From: Mycolicibacterium vinylchloridicum
Lineage (GTDB): Bacteria; Actinomycetota; Actinomycetes; Mycobacteriales; Mycobacteriaceae
Length of the DNA: 64,000 nucleotides
Direction of reading: 5' to 3'
NCBI RefSeq assembly: GCF_013404075.1
Contig: NZ_JACBJQ010000011.1
Location: 90,468-154,467 of the forward strand
Shown: positions 17,001 through 27,967 of the stretch, in pieces
Numbering within the stretch: position 1 is the first letter of the stretch
Layout: every line of letters starts with the position of its first letter
Position numbers and translations under genes: made by a program
Notes under the pieces: model-generated
The model's database searches: none
Seen by the model: only the letters and a program-made list of their open reading frames with translations
What the model was told of the DNA's origin: nothing

Positions 17001-17921
17001 ATGACGCGCACCGACAATGACACCTGGGACCTGGCGTCCAGCGTGGGAGCCACCGCGACCCTGGTCGCCGCCGCCCGCGCCGCGGCGAGCCGGGAGACCG
17101 AACCTCTGATCGACGATCCCTTCGCCGAACCTCTGGTGCGGGCGGTCGGCGTCGACTTCTTCATCAAGATGGCCAGCGGTGACATCCCCACCCCCGACGA
17201 CCAGACCGCGATGGGCGTCACACGGATGACCGACAACATGGCGGTGCGGACCAAGTTCTTCGACGAGTTCTTCCTCGACGCTGCCGATGCCGGGCTCCGG
17301 CAGGTGGTCATCCTGGCGTCCGGCCTGGACTCCCGGGCATACCGACTCGATTGGCCGGCCGACATGGTCGTCTACGAGATCGATCAGCCGGAGGTCATCG
17401 CGTTCAAGACTCAGACGCTCGCCGAGCAGGGCGCGGCACCGACCTGTGAGCGCCGCACGGTTGCAATGGATCTACGCAACGACTGGGCCAGCGCCCTGCG
17501 CGAGGCCGGCTTCAATCCGCAGGCACCCACGGCCTGGAGTGCCGAGGGCCTGCTGGGCTACCTGCCGCCCGACGCCCAGGACCGGCTGCTCGACACCATC
17601 ACCGACCTGTCCGCTCCGGGCAGCCGGGTGGCCATCGACAGCGCGCCACCCGCTGATCCGGAGGAACAAGAACAGTCCCGGGAAAAGATGGAGACCATCT
17701 CCGCGCACTGGCGCCAAAACGGATTCGACCTCGACTTCGGCAACCTGGTGTACCTGGGTGAGCGCAACGAGGCGGCCGCCTACCTCGCCGGCCATGGCTG
17801 GCAGGTGAACACAGCCTCGGTCAATGACCTGTTGGCCGCCGAGCGACTGGGCACGTTCGACGAGGACGAGCCGATGGGCAAGCTGTACTACCTCAACGCC
17901 GTCTACGGCGGTGCCCGGTGA
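17001..17921 (+). CDS. SAM-dependent methyltransferase, Rv0731c/TIGR00027 family (copy 1)
   Basis: Class I SAM methyltransferase of the mycobacterial leucine-carboxyl-methyltransferase-like family, 306 aa. Landmarks: [13 protein letters not shown] at the N terminus, [15 protein letters not shown] (SAM-binding motif I), [11 protein letters not shown] (acidic residue contacting SAM), and [18 protein letters not shown]. The ATG at 17001 gives the family's conserved N terminus; an ATG 12 bp upstream is possible. Its TGA overlaps the GTG of copy 2. The methylated substrate of this family is not known. This copy is the most divergent at its C-terminal end ([16 protein letters not shown]). Confidence 0.85.
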   Translation: MTRTDNDTWDLASSVGATATLVAAARAAASRETEPLIDDPFAEPLVRAVGVDFFIKMASGDIPTPDDQTAMGVTRMTDNMAVRTKFFDEFFLDAADAGLRQVVILASGLDSRAYRLDWPADMVVYEIDQPEVIAFKTQTLAEQGAAPTCERRTVAMDLRNDWASALREAGFNPQAPTAWSAEGLLGYLPPDAQDRLLDTITDLSAPGSRVAIDSAPPADPEEQEQSREKMETISAHWRQNGFDLDFGNLVYLGERNEAAAYLAGHGWQVNTASVNDLLAAERLGTFDEDEPMGKLYYLNAVYGGAR

Positions 17922-18823
17922 GCCGCAGCGACGCCGATTCCTGGGATCTGGCCACCAGCGTCGGGACCACCGCCACCATGGTGGCCGCTGCCCGCGCGGT
18001 CGCCAGCCGCGACGAGAACGCGCTCATCGACGACCCGTTCGCGGCACCGCTGGTCCGCGCGGTCGGCATCGACGTCTTCACCAAGATGGTCGACGGTGAC
18101 CTCGACATGGCGGCCACGGACGGTGCGGACACCGCCCGGATCATGACCGACGTGATGGCGGTCCGGACACGGTTTTTCGACGACTTCTTCATCGAAGCCG
18201 CCTCCGCCGGCGTGCGACAGGCCGTGATCCTGGCCTCCGGCCTGGATTCGCGGTCCTATCGGCTGGACTGGCCGGCGGGCACGGTGGTCTACGAGATCGA
18301 CCAGCCCAAGGTCATCGAATTCAAGACCGAGACGCTGGCGGAGTTGGGCGCCTCCCCCACCACCGAACTGCGCACGGTGAGCATTGACCTGCGCGAAGAT
18401 TGGCCGGCAGCCCTGCGCGCCAACGGTTTTGACGACACCAAGCCGACCGCGTGGAGCGCCGAGGGGCTGCTGGTGTACCTGCCGCCGGAGGCTCAGGACC
18501 GGCTGTTCGACAACATCACCGCACTGTCCGCACCGGGCAGCCGGATCGCCACCGAATACCACCCCGATGGCGGTGCCGGCCTGGCCGCGCGGTCCAAGGC
18601 GATCAGCAGCCAATGGCAGGACCGCGGGCTGGATCTCAATATGGCAGACCTGTTCTACCCCGGCGACCGCAACCCGGTCATCGGCTATCTCGAGCAGCAG
18701 GGCTGGCAGGTCAGTGCGCGGGCACGCGAGGAGATGTTCGCCGTGTACGGCCGGCACTTCCCCGACACCGACCTGACCATATCTCTGCGTAACTCCGTGT
18801 CCGTCACCGCAATCCGGAAGTAA
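17918..18823 (+). CDS. SAM-dependent methyltransferase, Rv0731c/TIGR00027 family (copy 2)
   Basis: 301 aa, GTG start overlapping copy 1 (GTGA). It keeps the family blocks [45 protein letters not shown] and [17 protein letters not shown]. The C-terminal third, thought to bind the substrate, differs from the neighbouring copies ([19 protein letters not shown]). Next gene starts 5 bp after its stop. Same orientation and spacing indicate one transcription unit produced by tandem duplication. Confidence 0.85.
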   Translation: MSRSDADSWDLATSVGTTATMVAAARAVASRDENALIDDPFAAPLVRAVGIDVFTKMVDGDLDMAATDGADTARIMTDVMAVRTRFFDDFFIEAASAGVRQAVILASGLDSRSYRLDWPAGTVVYEIDQPKVIEFKTETLAELGASPTTELRTVSIDLREDWPAALRANGFDDTKPTAWSAEGLLVYLPPEAQDRLFDNITALSAPGSRIATEYHPDGGAGLAARSKAISSQWQDRGLDLNMADLFYPGDRNPVIGYLEQQGWQVSARAREEMFAVYGRHFPDTDLTISLRNSVSVTAIRK

Positions 18824-18828
18824 CACCC

Positions 18829-19752
18829 ATGAACGACACCGGCTCAATCCGATACGACGGCGACACCTGGGACCTGGCATCCAGTGTCGGCGCCACCGCG
18901 ACATCGGTGGCGGCATCGCGCGCACTGGCTTCCCGGGGCCCCGACGCGCTGATCCACGACCCGTACGCCGACGCACTGGTCAAGGCCGTCGGCGTGGAAT
19001 CCCTGATCCGGGTGGCCAACGGCGAGGCGAACATCGAGGACGATCCGATGCTCAACCGCCGCCGGATGGTCGAACAGATCGCGGTTCGGACCCGCTTCTT
19101 CGACGACTTCTTCACCAACGCGGCGCGCGACGGTGTCCGCCAGGCGGTGATCCTCGCGTCCGGGCTGGACACTCGCGCGTACCGGATGAGCTGGCCGGCC
19201 GGCTCGGTCGTGTTCGAGCTCGACCAACCGCAGGTCATCGAGTTCAAGACCCGGGTGATGGCGGACATGGGCGTGTCCCCCACCGCCGAACGGCGCGCCG
19301 TCGCCGTCGACCTGCGTGACGACTGGCCGGCAGCGTTGCGGGAGAACGGCTTCGATACCACCCAGCCGACCGCGTGGATCGCCGAAGGACTGTTGATCTA
19401 CCTGCCGCCGGAGGCCCAGGATCGGCTGCTGGACAACATCAACACGCTGTCAGCACCGGGTAGCCGCGTCGCCACCGAGTTCATGGCCGCGGGAATGACG
19501 TTGCCGGACAGCTGGCGCGACCGGTTCAAGAAGTATTCGGCGCAGATCGGGTCCGATATCGACTTGCCCGCCCTGTTCTACGACGGCGAACGGAATTCGG
19601 CTGGTGACTATCTGACCGAACTGGGCTGGCGGATCAGCACGCTGACCACTCGGGAATCGTATGCGGCCAACGGTTTCGAAATGCCCGACGACGAGACACT
19701 GGTCCAGTTCAGCGATTCCACCGGCTATCTGACCGCGACCCGCGCCAGGTGA
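18829..19752 (+). CDS. SAM-dependent methyltransferase, Rv0731c/TIGR00027 family (copy 3)
   Basis: 307 aa. Motif I reads [17 protein letters not shown] and the acidic SAM contact [12 protein letters not shown]; the post-motif [20 protein letters not shown] is intact. The N terminus is extended slightly ([12 protein letters not shown]) before the conserved [13 protein letters not shown]. All elements needed for SAM binding are present, so there is no sign of decay among the four copies. Confidence 0.85.
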   Translation: MNDTGSIRYDGDTWDLASSVGATATSVAASRALASRGPDALIHDPYADALVKAVGVESLIRVANGEANIEDDPMLNRRRMVEQIAVRTRFFDDFFTNAARDGVRQAVILASGLDTRAYRMSWPAGSVVFELDQPQVIEFKTRVMADMGVSPTAERRAVAVDLRDDWPAALRENGFDTTQPTAWIAEGLLIYLPPEAQDRLLDNINTLSAPGSRVATEFMAAGMTLPDSWRDRFKKYSAQIGSDIDLPALFYDGERNSAGDYLTELGWRISTLTTRESYAANGFEMPDDETLVQFSDSTGYLTATRAR

Positions 19753-19804
19753 TGGACTACCCGAGTCTTCAGTACATCTGCGCAACACCGATTTAGGAGA
19801 CACC

Positions 19805-20725
19805 ATGGCTCGCACCGACGACGACACCTGGGACCTGACCTCCAGCGTTGGCGCCACCGCGACAGCGGTGGCCGCCGGACGCGCACTGGCCACCAAGGAT
19901 CCCCGCGCACTGATCGACGATCCGTTCGCCGACCCCCTGGTCCGTGCCGTCGGCATCGACTTCTTCGTCAAGATGATCGACGGCGAGCTCGACCCGGCAC
20001 TCTTCGACGGTTTCACCCCCGAACGGGTGCAGGCCATGATCGACGGAATGGCGGTGCGCGCCAAGTTCTTCGACGACTACTTCATCGCGTCGACCGGCAG
20101 TGGAATCCGGCAGGCGGTGATCCTGGCTTCGGGCCTTGACGCGCGCGCCTACCGGCTGCCGTGGCCGGCAGGCACCACCGTGTACGAGATCGACCAGCCG
20201 AAGGTGATCGAGTTCAAGACCGGCGTGCTCGACGATCTCGGCGCCAAGCCCACCGCGCAACGCCACACCGTCGGTATCGATCTGCGCGAGGACTGGCCCG
20301 CCGCGTTGCGTGCGGCCGGCTTCGACCCTGCGGCTCCCACCGCGTGGGTGGCCGAAGGGCTGTTGGTCTACCTGCCGCCCGAGGCGCAGGACCGGCTGTT
20401 CGACACCATCACCTCACTCAGCGCCCCCGACAGCACCGTCGCCACCGAATATGTGCCAGGCATCATGGAATTCGACCCCGAGAAGGGCACCGAGATGACG
20501 GCCAAGGCCCGCGAGCAGGGCCTGGACCTGGACATGGGGTCGCTGGTCTACGCCGGCCCGCGCAGCCACGTGATCGAATACCTGCGCGGGGCGGGCTGGG
20601 GCGTGACCGGCACGCCGGGCGAGGAGCTATTCCAACGCCTCGGATTGCCGGCGCCTCCCGAACGGGACGAGAACGACAACAATCCCTTCGGCGAAATCGT
20701 CTACGTCAGCGCCACTCTGGGTTGA
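19805..20725 (+). CDS. SAM-dependent methyltransferase, Rv0731c/TIGR00027 family (copy 4)
   Basis: 306 aa, start ATG with TTAGGAGACACC just upstream, the best ribosome-binding site of the four. Core motifs [29 protein letters not shown] and [19 protein letters not shown] 52-bp gap from copy 3 leaves room for its own promoter. The stop overlaps the convergent sppA by about 20 bp. Confidence 0.85.
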   Translation: MARTDDDTWDLTSSVGATATAVAAGRALATKDPRALIDDPFADPLVRAVGIDFFVKMIDGELDPALFDGFTPERVQAMIDGMAVRAKFFDDYFIASTGSGIRQAVILASGLDARAYRLPWPAGTTVYEIDQPKVIEFKTGVLDDLGAKPTAQRHTVGIDLREDWPAALRAAGFDPAAPTAWVAEGLLVYLPPEAQDRLFDTITSLSAPDSTVATEYVPGIMEFDPEKGTEMTAKAREQGLDLDMGSLVYAGPRSHVIEYLRGAGWGVTGTPGEELFQRLGLPAPPERDENDNNPFGEIVYVSATLG

Positions 20726-22517
20726 ATCCCAGCCACAGCAGGCTGGTGCCGCTCAGTGCCCGCTCGCCCTGGTCCAGCACGCCACGGACCGACTGGGCCA
20801 GCACGGCGGTGACAGCTTCGGGCAGCGACGCGGCCGCGGGCTGCGAAGACGGCTTGGGGCGCAGGAAATCCCGAAGCGACGCGGTCGGATAGGAGACCAG
20901 TTCGACCTCGGCGTCGACGTCGATTCCGGCGAGGGTCTTGGCCCGCCGCACCGCCGTTCGTAGTCCACCGAGTTCATCGACCAGCCCGTGCTCCAATGCG
21001 TCGGCACCGGTCCACACCCGACCGCGGGCCACTGCGTCGACCGCCTCGACGGTCATGTGGCGCCCCTCGGCGACGCGCTGCACGAAATCGGCGTAGAACA
21101 GATCGGCCTCGGCCTCCACCAGCGCCTGCTGCTCCGGTGTGAACGGTGCGTTGACCGACCAGGCGTCGGCGTTGTCGTTGGTGCGCACACTGTCCGATCC
21201 GACCCCGATACGTTCCTTGAGCTCGCGGGCCACCAGCTTGCCGGTGAGCACCCCGATGGAGCCGGTGATCGTGCCCGGGTTGGCGACGATCGCGTCGGCA
21301 CCCATCGCGACGTAGTACCCGCCCGAGGCGGCCATTGCCCCCATCGAGGCGACTACCGGCTTGCCCTTGGCGCGCACCCGTGTCACTTCCCGCCAGATCG
21401 TCTCTGAGCCGGTCACCGACCCGCCGGGGCTGTCCACCCGCACCACCACCGCGGCCACATCGTCGTCGGCAGCGACGTGGCGCAGCGCAGCGCCGATGGT
21501 GTCACCGCCCGCGCTGGAGCGCCCGAACGGCAGCCCCTGCGGGCCGCCGCGCCCGCTGACAATGGAGCCTGCGACCGTCACCACCGCGATCCGCGGGCGT
21601 TTCTTACGGCCCGGCACCGACGGCATCGGCGGCATGGGCACCGGCGCACCCTTGCGAATCTGGGCGTAGCGGGACAGGAACAACCGCGGCGGGGCGTTGT
21701 CGTCGGAGTCAGCGTCGCCGGTCTCAGGCGAGATCCCTTCCACACCAACGAGTTCGGCGATGCGGCTATAGGCCTCGTCGCGGAATCCGATGCGGTCGAC
21801 CAGGTGACCGGTGACGGCATCGTCGCGCAGCAGGGGCGCGCGGTCGGCCAGCGCGTCGACGGCGGCGACATCGATGTTCCGCGACTCGGCGATGGCCTGC
21901 CACACCTGGCTGTGCAGACTGGCGATCAGCCGGGAGTCGGCTTCGCGATGGGCGTCGGTGTAGTGGTCCTGAGTGAACAGGTTGGCCGCCGACTTGTATT
22001 CACCACGGGTGACGAACTGGGCTTCGATACCGGCTTTGCCCAGTGCATCACGCAAAAACAGGGCGTTGGTGGCGAAGCCGATCAGCCCGACGGTGCCGGT
22101 GGGCTGCATCCACACCTCGGAGAACGCCGAGGCCAGGTAGTAGGACAGCGTGCCCGGATAGGTCTCGGCCCACGCCAGTGACGGCTTGGCCTCGGTGAAC
22201 GCGGCGATCGCCGCCCGCAGCTCCTGCACCGGCCCGGGCGGAGCAGCCGAAAGCTGCACCCGCGCAATCAGTCCGGCCACCCGCGGATCTTCGGCGGCGC
22301 GGTGGATCGCGGCGACCGCGTCGCGCAGCAGCATCGTGCGGCCGCCACCGGTGATGAAGGTCAGCGGGTCGAAGCCGCTGACCTCCGGCGGTACGGTCTG
22401 CAGATCGAGCTCGAGGATGCAGCCGTCGGGCACTCCGTGGTGCCTAGCGGTGTCGATGCGGCGCAGCGCATCGCGGATGTCGTCGGCGCCCGGCACGGCG
22501 GGCAGAAAGGCGAACAT
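20706..22517 (-). CDS. sppA: Signal peptide peptidase SppA (67K type)
   Basis: Membrane-associated serine protease that degrades cleaved signal peptides; 603 aa, the double-length form with two related halves. The C-terminal half contains [14 protein letters not shown] and the nucleophile region [17 protein letters not shown] (Ser of AASGGYY); the N-terminal half carries the Lys expected to act as general base ([10 protein letters not shown]). Equivalent to Rv0724, which also lies between the ribosomal spc genes and secY. No cleavable signal peptide is obvious in the first 30 residues. Divergent from the LLM oxidoreductase gene with a 56-bp gap. Confidence 0.9.
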   Translation of the reverse strand: MFAFLPAVPGADDIRDALRRIDTARHHGVPDGCILELDLQTVPPEVSGFDPLTFITGGGRTMLLRDAVAAIHRAAEDPRVAGLIARVQLSAAPPGPVQELRAAIAAFTEAKPSLAWAETYPGTLSYYLASAFSEVWMQPTGTVGLIGFATNALFLRDALGKAGIEAQFVTRGEYKSAANLFTQDHYTDAHREADSRLIASLHSQVWQAIAESRNIDVAAVDALADRAPLLRDDAVTGHLVDRIGFRDEAYSRIAELVGVEGISPETGDADSDDNAPPRLFLSRYAQIRKGAPVPMPPMPSVPGRKKRPRIAVVTVAGSIVSGRGGPQGLPFGRSSAGGDTIGAALRHVAADDDVAAVVVRVDSPGGSVTGSETIWREVTRVRAKGKPVVASMGAMAASGGYYVAMGADAIVANPGTITGSIGVLTGKLVARELKERIGVGSDSVRTNDNADAWSVNAPFTPEQQALVEAEADLFYADFVQRVAEGRHMTVEAVDAVARGRVWTGADALEHGLVDELGGLRTAVRRAKTLAGIDVDAEVELVSYPTASLRDFLRPKPSSQPAAASLPEAVTAVLAQSVRGVLDQGERALSGTSLLWLGFNPEWR

Positions 22518-22573
22518 AGGATCGAGGTTACCGGCGCCGACAACGGAGCCGGTCGGCGCGCTCGTACGGTGGA

Positions 22574-23503
22574 GTGGTGAGGTATTCCATCTCGATACCG
22601 CAATTCGACGTCGACGGCTTCGACGGCGACGGCCTGCGCAGCTACCTGACCCGCGCCGAGGAGCTCGGTTTCGAGGGTGGCTGGACCATGGAACAGGCCA
22701 TCGGTCCGACGCCGTTCATCGCGCCGATGGAGCTGCTGGCCTGGGCTGCGGGGTGCACGACGACACTGCGGCTGGGTGTCGCCGTGTTGATCACCTCTCT
22801 GCACGATCCGCTGCAGCTGGCTGCCACGGTCACCGCAGTGGACCGTCTGAGCCACGGCCGTCTCGAGCTGGGTCTCGCGCCCGGCGGCGGGCGGCGCAAG
22901 TTCGAGGCCTTCGGCGTCGATCCGGCCACATTCATCAGCAGTTTCACCGAGGGGCTCGAGCTGATGAAGGCGGCCTGGTCCGACCAACCGCGGGTGACCT
23001 TTCACGGCCGGTTCCGCGATGTCGACGATCTGCCGATCGCCCCGAAGCCGGTGCAGCGACCGCATCCGCCGATCTGGTTCGGCGCCAACGCCGCTGCCGC
23101 GATCGCCCGCGCGGTACGCCATGGCGACGCATTCATGGGTGCGGGATCCTCGACGACGGAGAGCTTCGCGACAGCGGTGCAGACCTTGCGCACCGAACTG
23201 GCCGTGCAGGACAAGGACCCGGCGACATTCCGAGTCGGCAAGCGGGTGTACCTGATCGTCGACGACGACGCCGCCAGGGCCCGCGACCGGGTGTCGGCCG
23301 GGCTGCACCGAATCTACGGTTCGATGCCCGGTATAGATGCGGTCGCCGTGTCGGGCACCCCGTCCGACGTCGCGCGCGGGCTGCGCGACGTGATCGATGC
23401 CGGCGCGCAGACACTGCTGCTGAATCCGACCGGAGCGAACCTCGCAGAGGATCGCGAACAAATGGAACGCCTTGCCGCCGAAGTCATTCCGCAGCTGAGC
23501 TGA
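22574..23503 (+). CDS. LLM-class (luciferase-like, probably F420-dependent) oxidoreductase
   Basis: 309-aa TIM-barrel protein of the bacterial-luciferase-like family; mycobacterial members commonly use coenzyme F420. Visible: RAEELGFEGGWTMEQ, TTLRLGVAVLITSLHDPLQLAATVTAVDRLSHGRLELGL split across conserved strands, and KPVQRPHPPIWFGAN. GTG-GTG start with GGTGGA upstream. The C terminus (SGTPSDVARGLRDVIDAGAQTLLL) completes the barrel. Substrate unknown. It runs into a strong terminator shared with the convergent rplO. Confidence 0.82.
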   Translation: MVRYSISIPQFDVDGFDGDGLRSYLTRAEELGFEGGWTMEQAIGPTPFIAPMELLAWAAGCTTTLRLGVAVLITSLHDPLQLAATVTAVDRLSHGRLELGLAPGGGRRKFEAFGVDPATFISSFTEGLELMKAAWSDQPRVTFHGRFRDVDDLPIAPKPVQRPHPPIWFGANAAAAIARAVRHGDAFMGAGSSTTESFATAVQTLRTELAVQDKDPATFRVGKRVYLIVDDDAARARDRVSAGLHRIYGSMPGIDAVAVSGTPSDVARGLRDVIDAGAQTLLLNPTGANLAEDREQMERLAAEVIPQLS

Positions 23504-23511
23504 ACAACGAA

Positions 23512-23536
23512 AAAGCCCCCGCGAGGCGGGGGCTTT
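23512..23536. terminator. Strong bidirectional intrinsic terminator
   Basis: Perfect 11-bp stem (AAAGCCCCCGC, loop GAG, GCGGGGGCTTT) with A-rich and T-rich flanks on either side. It lies between the LLM oxidoreductase and rplO, which converge, and ends both the spc operon and the oxidoreductase transcript. Confidence 0.93.
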
Positions 23537-23552
23537 CTCTGCTGAACTCGCT

Positions 23553-23996
23553 TTACAGCTCGGTGACCGAACCGCCTGCGGCAGTGATGGCCTCGCGGGC
23601 CTTGCCACTGAACTTGTTGGCGGTGACGTCGACCTTGACGGTGAGCTCACCGTCGCCGAGCACCTTCACCAACGTGTTCTTGCGAACCAGGCCCTTGGCC
23701 ACCAGCTCGTCGACACCGATGGCGCCGCCCTGCGGGAAGACCTTCTCGATGTCGCCGACGTTGACGACGGCGTACTCGGTGCGGAACCGGTTACGGAAAC
23801 CCTTGAGCTTGGGCAGCCGCATGTGGATCGGCATCTGCCCGCCCTCGAAGGTCACCGGCACGTTCTTGCGGGCCTTGGTGCCCTTGGTGCCACGACCGGC
23901 CGTCTTACCCTTGGAGCCCTCACCGCGACCGACGCGAGTCTTCGCTTTCTTGGAGCCGGGCGCCGGCTTCAGGTCGTGCAGTTTGATGACGCTCAT
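23553..23996 (-). CDS. rplO: Ribosomal protein L15 (uL15)
   Basis: Large-subunit protein, 147 aa, last gene of the spc operon. It begins [21 protein letters not shown] followed by the Gly/Lys-rich [17 protein letters not shown] segment that threads into 23S rRNA. The start overlaps the rpmD stop by 4 bp. Confidence 0.98.
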   Translation of the reverse strand: MSVIKLHDLKPAPGSKKAKTRVGRGEGSKGKTAGRGTKGTKARKNVPVTFEGGQMPIHMRLPKLKGFRNRFRTEYAVVNVGDIEKVFPQGGAIGVDELVAKGLVRKNTLVKVLGDGELTVKVDVTANKFSGKAREAITAAGGSVTEL

Positions 23997-24175
23997 TTGA
24001 CTTCCTCAACCTGAACGAGGTGGTGCACGACGTTGATCAGTCCACGCGTCTGCGGGGTGTCCTCGCGAACCACCGACTGGCGAATCTTCTTCAGGCCCAG
24101 GGTCCGCAGGCTCTCGCGCTGCTTCCAGCGGGCACCGACGATGCCACGGACCTGGGTGATCTTCAGCTCTGCCAT
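23993..24175 (-). CDS. rpmD: Ribosomal protein L30 (uL30)
   Basis: 60-aa large-subunit protein ([19 protein letters not shown]) of the bacterial short type. Overlaps rplO by 4 bp and follows rpsE by 2 bp. Confidence 0.98.
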   Translation of the reverse strand: MAELKITQVRGIVGARWKQRESLRTLGLKKIRQSVVREDTPQTRGLINVVHHLVQVEEVK

Positions 24176-24177
24176 GG

Positions 24178-24882
24178 TTATGCGCTTCCTTCACGCGCGG
24201 CTGCAGCAGCCAGCGCTTCGCTCTCCCGACGCGCGCGCAGCATGCCCGCCGGCGCGACGTCTTCGATGGGCAGCCCACGACGGGCGGCCACCTCTTCGGG
24301 ACGCTGCAGCAGCTTGAGCGCGGCAACGGTGGCATGCACCACGTTGATCGCGTTGTCGCTGCCCAGCGACTTGGCCAGAACGTCGTGCACGCCAGCGCAT
24401 TCCAGCACGGCACGGCACGCGCCACCGGCGATGACTCCGGTACCCGGGCTGGCCGGACGCAGCATCACCACGCCGGCCGCAGCCTCACCCTGAACGGGAT
24501 GGGTCACGGTGCCGCCGATCAGCGGCACGCGGAAGAAGTTCTTGCGAGCTTCCTCGACACCCTTGGCGATCGCGGCGGGGACCTCTTTGGCCTTGCCGTA
24601 GCCGACACCGACCAGGCCGTTGCCGTCGCCGACGATGACCAGGGCGGTGAAGCTGAAGCGCCGACCACCCTTGACCACCTTGGAAACCCGGTTGATCGTG
24701 ACGACGCGCTCCAGGTAATTGCTCTTCTCGCCGCCGTCGCGACCGCCGCGTCCGCCACGGTCTCCGCGATCGTCCCGACGGCCGCGGCCGCCGCGGTCGT
24801 CGCGTCCGCCGCGCTGTACGTCGGTCCGGGTGCCGGCCGAGGGGGCGCCGGTATCCGGCGCTGCGCTCTGCTCCGACATCAT
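24178..24882 (-). CDS. rpsE: Ribosomal protein S5 (uS5) with Arg/Gly/Asp-rich N-terminal extension
   Basis: 234-aa small-subunit protein involved in decoding fidelity. The conserved core starts at [21 protein letters not shown]. The first 50 residues are a low-complexity RGG/RDD extension that other mycobacterial S5 proteins also carry in variable form. Two consecutive ATGs (24882, 24879); GGAAGGA upstream fits either. Confidence 0.97.
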   Translation of the reverse strand: MMSEQSAAPDTGAPSAGTRTDVQRGGRDDRGGRGRRDDRGDRGGRGGRDGGEKSNYLERVVTINRVSKVVKGGRRFSFTALVIVGDGNGLVGVGYGKAKEVPAAIAKGVEEARKNFFRVPLIGGTVTHPVQGEAAAGVVMLRPASPGTGVIAGGACRAVLECAGVHDVLAKSLGSDNAINVVHATVAALKLLQRPEEVAARRGLPIEDVAPAGMLRARRESEALAAAAAREGSA

Positions 24883-24904
24883 GCGGTCCTTCCGTTGTAC
24901 GTCA

Positions 24905-25312
24905 TTAGAATTTCAGTCCGTTCTCGCGGGCGGCGTCGGCCAGCGCCGCGATCCGTCCGCCGTAGGTGTTGCCACCGCGGTCGAAGACCACAGCTTCGAC
25001 ACCGGCGGCCTTGGCGCGCTCGGCGATCAGCTGACCGACCCGCACGCTGTGGGCCTTCTTGTCACCCTCGACGGCGCGGACGTCGGCCTCGATGGACGAG
25101 GCCGCGGCGACCGTGGTGCCGTCGGCGTCATTGACCAACTGCACGTGGATGTGCCGCGAGGAGCGGTTGACCACGAGACGGGGCCGCTCGGCGGTGCCGA
25201 CGACCTTCTTGCGCAGCCGGGCATGCCGACGCAGGCGCGAAACCCGGCGCGCAGCCGAGACAGTCGTGCCAACCGGCGTGCGATCGGTGGCTGCTTTCTG
25301 TGCTTGAGCCAT
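24905..25312 (-). CDS. rplR: Ribosomal protein L18 (uL18)
   Basis: 135-aa 5S-rRNA-binding protein. [20 protein letters not shown] and the C-terminal [26 protein letters not shown] are diagnostic. In order between rplF and rpsE. Confidence 0.98.
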   Translation of the reverse strand: MAQAQKAATDRTPVGTTVSAARRVSRLRRHARLRKKVVGTAERPRLVVNRSSRHIHVQLVNDADGTTVAAASSIEADVRAVEGDKKAHSVRVGQLIAERAKAAGVEAVVFDRGGNTYGGRIAALADAARENGLKF

Positions 25313-25315
25313 GGC

Positions 25316-25855
25316 TTACTTACCTGTCTTTCCGACCTTGCGGCGGATCTGCTCACCCTCGTAACGCACACCCTTGCCCTTATAGGGGTCCGGGCGGCGC
25401 AGCCGACGGATGTTGGCCGAGATCTGTCCGACCTTCTGCTTGTCGATACCCGTGATCGAGAACTTGGTGGGCGTCTCCACCGCGAAGGTGATGCCCTCTG
25501 GCGCCTCGATGACCACGGGATGGCTGTACCCGAGCGCGAACTCGAGGTTGCTGCCCTTGAGCTGCACGCGGTAACCGACGCCGAAGATCTCCATCTTGGT
25601 GGTGTAACCCTGGGTCACACCGGTCACCAGATTGGACACCAGCGTGCGCGAGAGCCCGTGCAGCGAACGGCTACGCCGCTCGTCGTCGGGACGGCTGACC
25701 ACGATGGCGCCATCGTCGTTGTGCGCCACGGTGATCGGCTCGGCGATCGCCAGTTCCAGCGTGCCCTTGGGGCCCTTGACCGACACGTTCTGGCCGTCGA
25801 TCGTCACATCTACACCGGCGGGAATCGCCACCGGTTGCTTTCCAATACGCGACAT
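25316..25855 (-). CDS. rplF: Ribosomal protein L6 (uL6)
   Basis: 179-aa large-subunit protein at the GTPase-centre side. Begins [15 protein letters not shown] and ends with the canonical [21 protein letters not shown] region. Spacing to rplR is 3 bp. Confidence 0.98.
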   Translation of the reverse strand: MSRIGKQPVAIPAGVDVTIDGQNVSVKGPKGTLELAIAEPITVAHNDDGAIVVSRPDDERRSRSLHGLSRTLVSNLVTGVTQGYTTKMEIFGVGYRVQLKGSNLEFALGYSHPVVIEAPEGITFAVETPTKFSITGIDKQKVGQISANIRRLRRPDPYKGKGVRYEGEQIRRKVGKTGK

Positions 25856-25868
25856 GTCTAAGTCTCCC

Positions 25869-26267
25869 TCACCACACGTAAGCGAGGACTTCGCCGCCCA
25901 CGCCCTGTCGGGACGCCTGGCGGTCGGTCAGCAGGCCGGAGGACGTGGAGATGATCGCCACGCCCAGGCCGCCGAGAACCCGCGGCAGATTGGTGGATTT
26001 CGCGTACACCCGCAGGCCGGGCTTGGACACCCGGCGCAGACCGGCGAGGCTGCGCTCGCGGTTGGGGCCGTACTTGAGTGAAACAACCAGCGACTTACCA
26101 ACCCGAGCATCCTCGGTCCGGAAATCGTTGATGTACCCCTCGCGCTTGAGGATCTCGGCGATGTTCGCCTTGATCTTGCTGTGCGGCAAGGTCACTTCGT
26201 CGTGATACGCCGAATTGGCGTTGCGCAGACGTGTCAAGAAGTCTGCGATCGGGTCCGTCATGGTCAT
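25869..26267 (-). CDS. rpsH: Ribosomal protein S8 (uS8)
   Basis: 132-aa 16S-rRNA-binding protein. [15 protein letters not shown] at the start and [20 protein letters not shown] near the C terminus are conserved. In E. coli S8 represses the spc operon; whether it does so here is not visible. Confidence 0.98.
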   Translation of the reverse strand: MTMTDPIADFLTRLRNANSAYHDEVTLPHSKIKANIAEILKREGYINDFRTEDARVGKSLVVSLKYGPNRERSLAGLRRVSKPGLRVYAKSTNLPRVLGGLGVAIISTSSGLLTDRQASRQGVGGEVLAYVW

Positions 26268-26355
26268 GACTGGGCCTGTCTACCTTCCTCGCAGCGGTTC
26301 CCACTCGGGTCGATTCCCTTGGGGGCCTGCTGCGCACCTGTTCTGTAGGGGTCTG

Positions 26356-26541
26356 TTACCAGCTGGACTTCTGCACGCCGGGCAGTTCGCCGGCATGGGC
26401 CATCTCACGCAAGCAAATTCGGCACAGGCCGAACTTGCGGTACACGGCATGGGGACGTCCGCACCTGTTGCAGCGGGTGTACGCCCGCACGGCGAACTTC
26501 GGCTTCTTGTTGGCCTTGTTGACCAGTGCCTTCTTTGCCAT
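26356..26541 (-). CDS. rpsZ: Ribosomal protein S14 type Z (zinc-binding)
   Basis: 61-aa S14 with two CxxC pairs (RCNRCGRP and LCRICLRE), the zinc-containing C+ form. Mycobacteria also carry a zinc-free S14 elsewhere that is induced on zinc starvation. Also called rpsN1. Confidence 0.97.
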   Translation of the reverse strand: MAKKALVNKANKKPKFAVRAYTRCNRCGRPHAVYRKFGLCRICLREMAHAGELPGVQKSSW

Positions 26542-26545
26542 CTGC

Positions 26546-27109
26546 TCAGTTCTCCTTGAAGGGGAAGCCCAGAGCGCGCAGCAGCGCCCGACCTTCGTCG
26601 TCGTTCGTCGCCGACGTGACGACGGTGATGTCCATGCCGCGCGGCCGATCGATCGAGTCCACGTCGATCTCGTGGAACACCGACTGCTCGGCGAGCCCGA
26701 AGGTGTAGTTGCCGTGGCCGTCGAACTGCTTGGGGCTCAGGCCGCGGAAGTCGCGGATACGCGGCAGTGCGATCGACACCAGCCGGTCGAGGAACTCCCA
26801 CATACGGTCGCCGCGCAGCGTGACGCGCGCGCCGATCGGCATCCCCTCGCGAAGCTTGAACTGCGCAATCGACTTGCGTGCCTTGCGAATTTCGGGCTTC
26901 TGGCCGGTGATCAGCGCCAGGTCGTTGACCGCGCCGTTGATCAGCTTGGCGTCGCGGGCGGCGTCACCGACACCCATGTTGACGACAACCTTGACCACGC
27001 CGGGGATCTGCATGACGTTGGCGTAGTTGAACTCGTTGTTGAGCGCTGCCTTGATCTCTTCGCGGTAGCGCGCCTTCAGCCGGGGCTGAACCTTCTCTAC
27101 GGTCGTCAT
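26546..27109 (-). CDS. rplE: Ribosomal protein L5 (uL5)
   Basis: 187-aa 5S-rRNA-binding protein. Core motifs [33 protein letters not shown] and [14 protein letters not shown] sequence ([20 protein letters not shown]). Separated from rplX by 2 bp. Confidence 0.98.
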   Translation of the reverse strand: MTTVEKVQPRLKARYREEIKAALNNEFNYANVMQIPGVVKVVVNMGVGDAARDAKLINGAVNDLALITGQKPEIRKARKSIAQFKLREGMPIGARVTLRGDRMWEFLDRLVSIALPRIRDFRGLSPKQFDGHGNYTFGLAEQSVFHEIDVDSIDRPRGMDITVVTSATNDDEGRALLRALGFPFKEN

Positions 27110-27111
27110 GC

Positions 27112-27429
27112 TCAGATGTCCTTGCCATTGCGCTTGGAAATGCGGACCCGCTTGCCGGACTCTTCGTCGGTGCGGTACCCGATGCGGGTCGGGTTGCCGT
27201 CGGAGTCGACGACCATCACGTTGGAAACGGCGATCGCCGCCTCCTGGGTGACGATGCCGCCCGAGGACGCGCCACGCTCATTGGCCGACTGGGCCGTGTG
27301 CTTCTTGATCCGGTTGACGCCTTCGACCAGAACCTTGTTACGGGTCGGGTAGGCCTCGAGGACCTTGCCCTTGGCGCCCTTGTCCTTGCCGGCGATGACC
27401 AGAACGGTGTCGCCCTTGTGGACCTTCAT
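27112..27429 (-). CDS. rplX: Ribosomal protein L24 (uL24)
   Basis: 105-aa assembly initiator of the large subunit with the KOW motif [19 protein letters not shown] at residues 4-22. It abuts rplN directly. Confidence 0.98.
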   Translation of the reverse strand: MKVHKGDTVLVIAGKDKGAKGKVLEAYPTRNKVLVEGVNRIKKHTAQSANERGASSGGIVTQEAAIAVSNVMVVDSDGNPTRIGYRTDEESGKRVRISKRNGKDI

Positions 27430-27798
27430 TTACAAAACCTCCGGTGCCAGCGAGACGATCTTCATGAACTTCTTCTCGCGCAGTTCACGACCGACCGGCC
27501 CGAAGATGCGGGTACCACGGGGGTCGTTGTCGTTCTTGATGATGACGGCGGCGTTCTCGTCGAACTTGATGTAGCTGCCGTCGGCGCGACGACGCTCCTT
27601 GACCGTGCGGACGACGACGGCCTTGACCACATCGCCACGCTTGACGTTGCCACCGGGGATGGCGTCCTTGACGGTCGCCACAATCACGTCGCCGATGCCG
27701 GCGTAGCGCCGCGACGAGCCACCCAGAACACGGATGCACAAGATCTCCTTGGCGCCCGTGTTGTCGGCGACCTTGAGCCGCGATTCCTGCTGAATCAC
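27430..27798 (-). CDS. rplN: Ribosomal protein L14 (uL14)
   Basis: 122-aa large-subunit protein, first gene of the rplN-rplX-rplE-rpsZ-rpsH-rplF-rplR-rpsE-rpmD-rplO series. Begins [19 protein letters not shown]. In most bacteria it follows rpsQ directly; here four non-ribosomal genes intervene, so it needs a promoter in the 169 bp upstream. Confidence 0.98.
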
Positions 27799-27967
27799 TA
27801 GATCTCCTCGACCTGGTTTTTGTGTGCACGGCAGATGCCGACCTGACGTGCGCGGTCTTTGTCACCCAAAGAGCACGCAGGGTTTTCTCGCAGGAGATAA
27901 CCGAGGTCTGCCCTAGGCAACCGCTAAATACTAGGTGACGAGCTGGAAAGCTCCAAATCCGTGCTGC
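27799..27967 (-). promoter_or_regulatory. Upstream region of the rplN (spc) operon
   Basis: 169-bp gap between fge and rplN. It must hold the promoter of the downstream ribosomal genes if they are not read through from rpsQ. TTGCCTAG (minus strand, 27920-27913) followed 14-15 nt later by TTATCT is one candidate, but the spacer is short. The same TTGCCTAG octamer occurs twice upstream of the BcsB-like gene at 34117-34124 and 34168-34175. Confidence 0.4.

Noticed and set aside
22186..24000. 604-codon plus-strand frame across sppA, the LLM gene and rplO
   Set aside because: It crosses three well-supported genes and the strong terminator at 23512-23536; a non-coding GC-rich frame.
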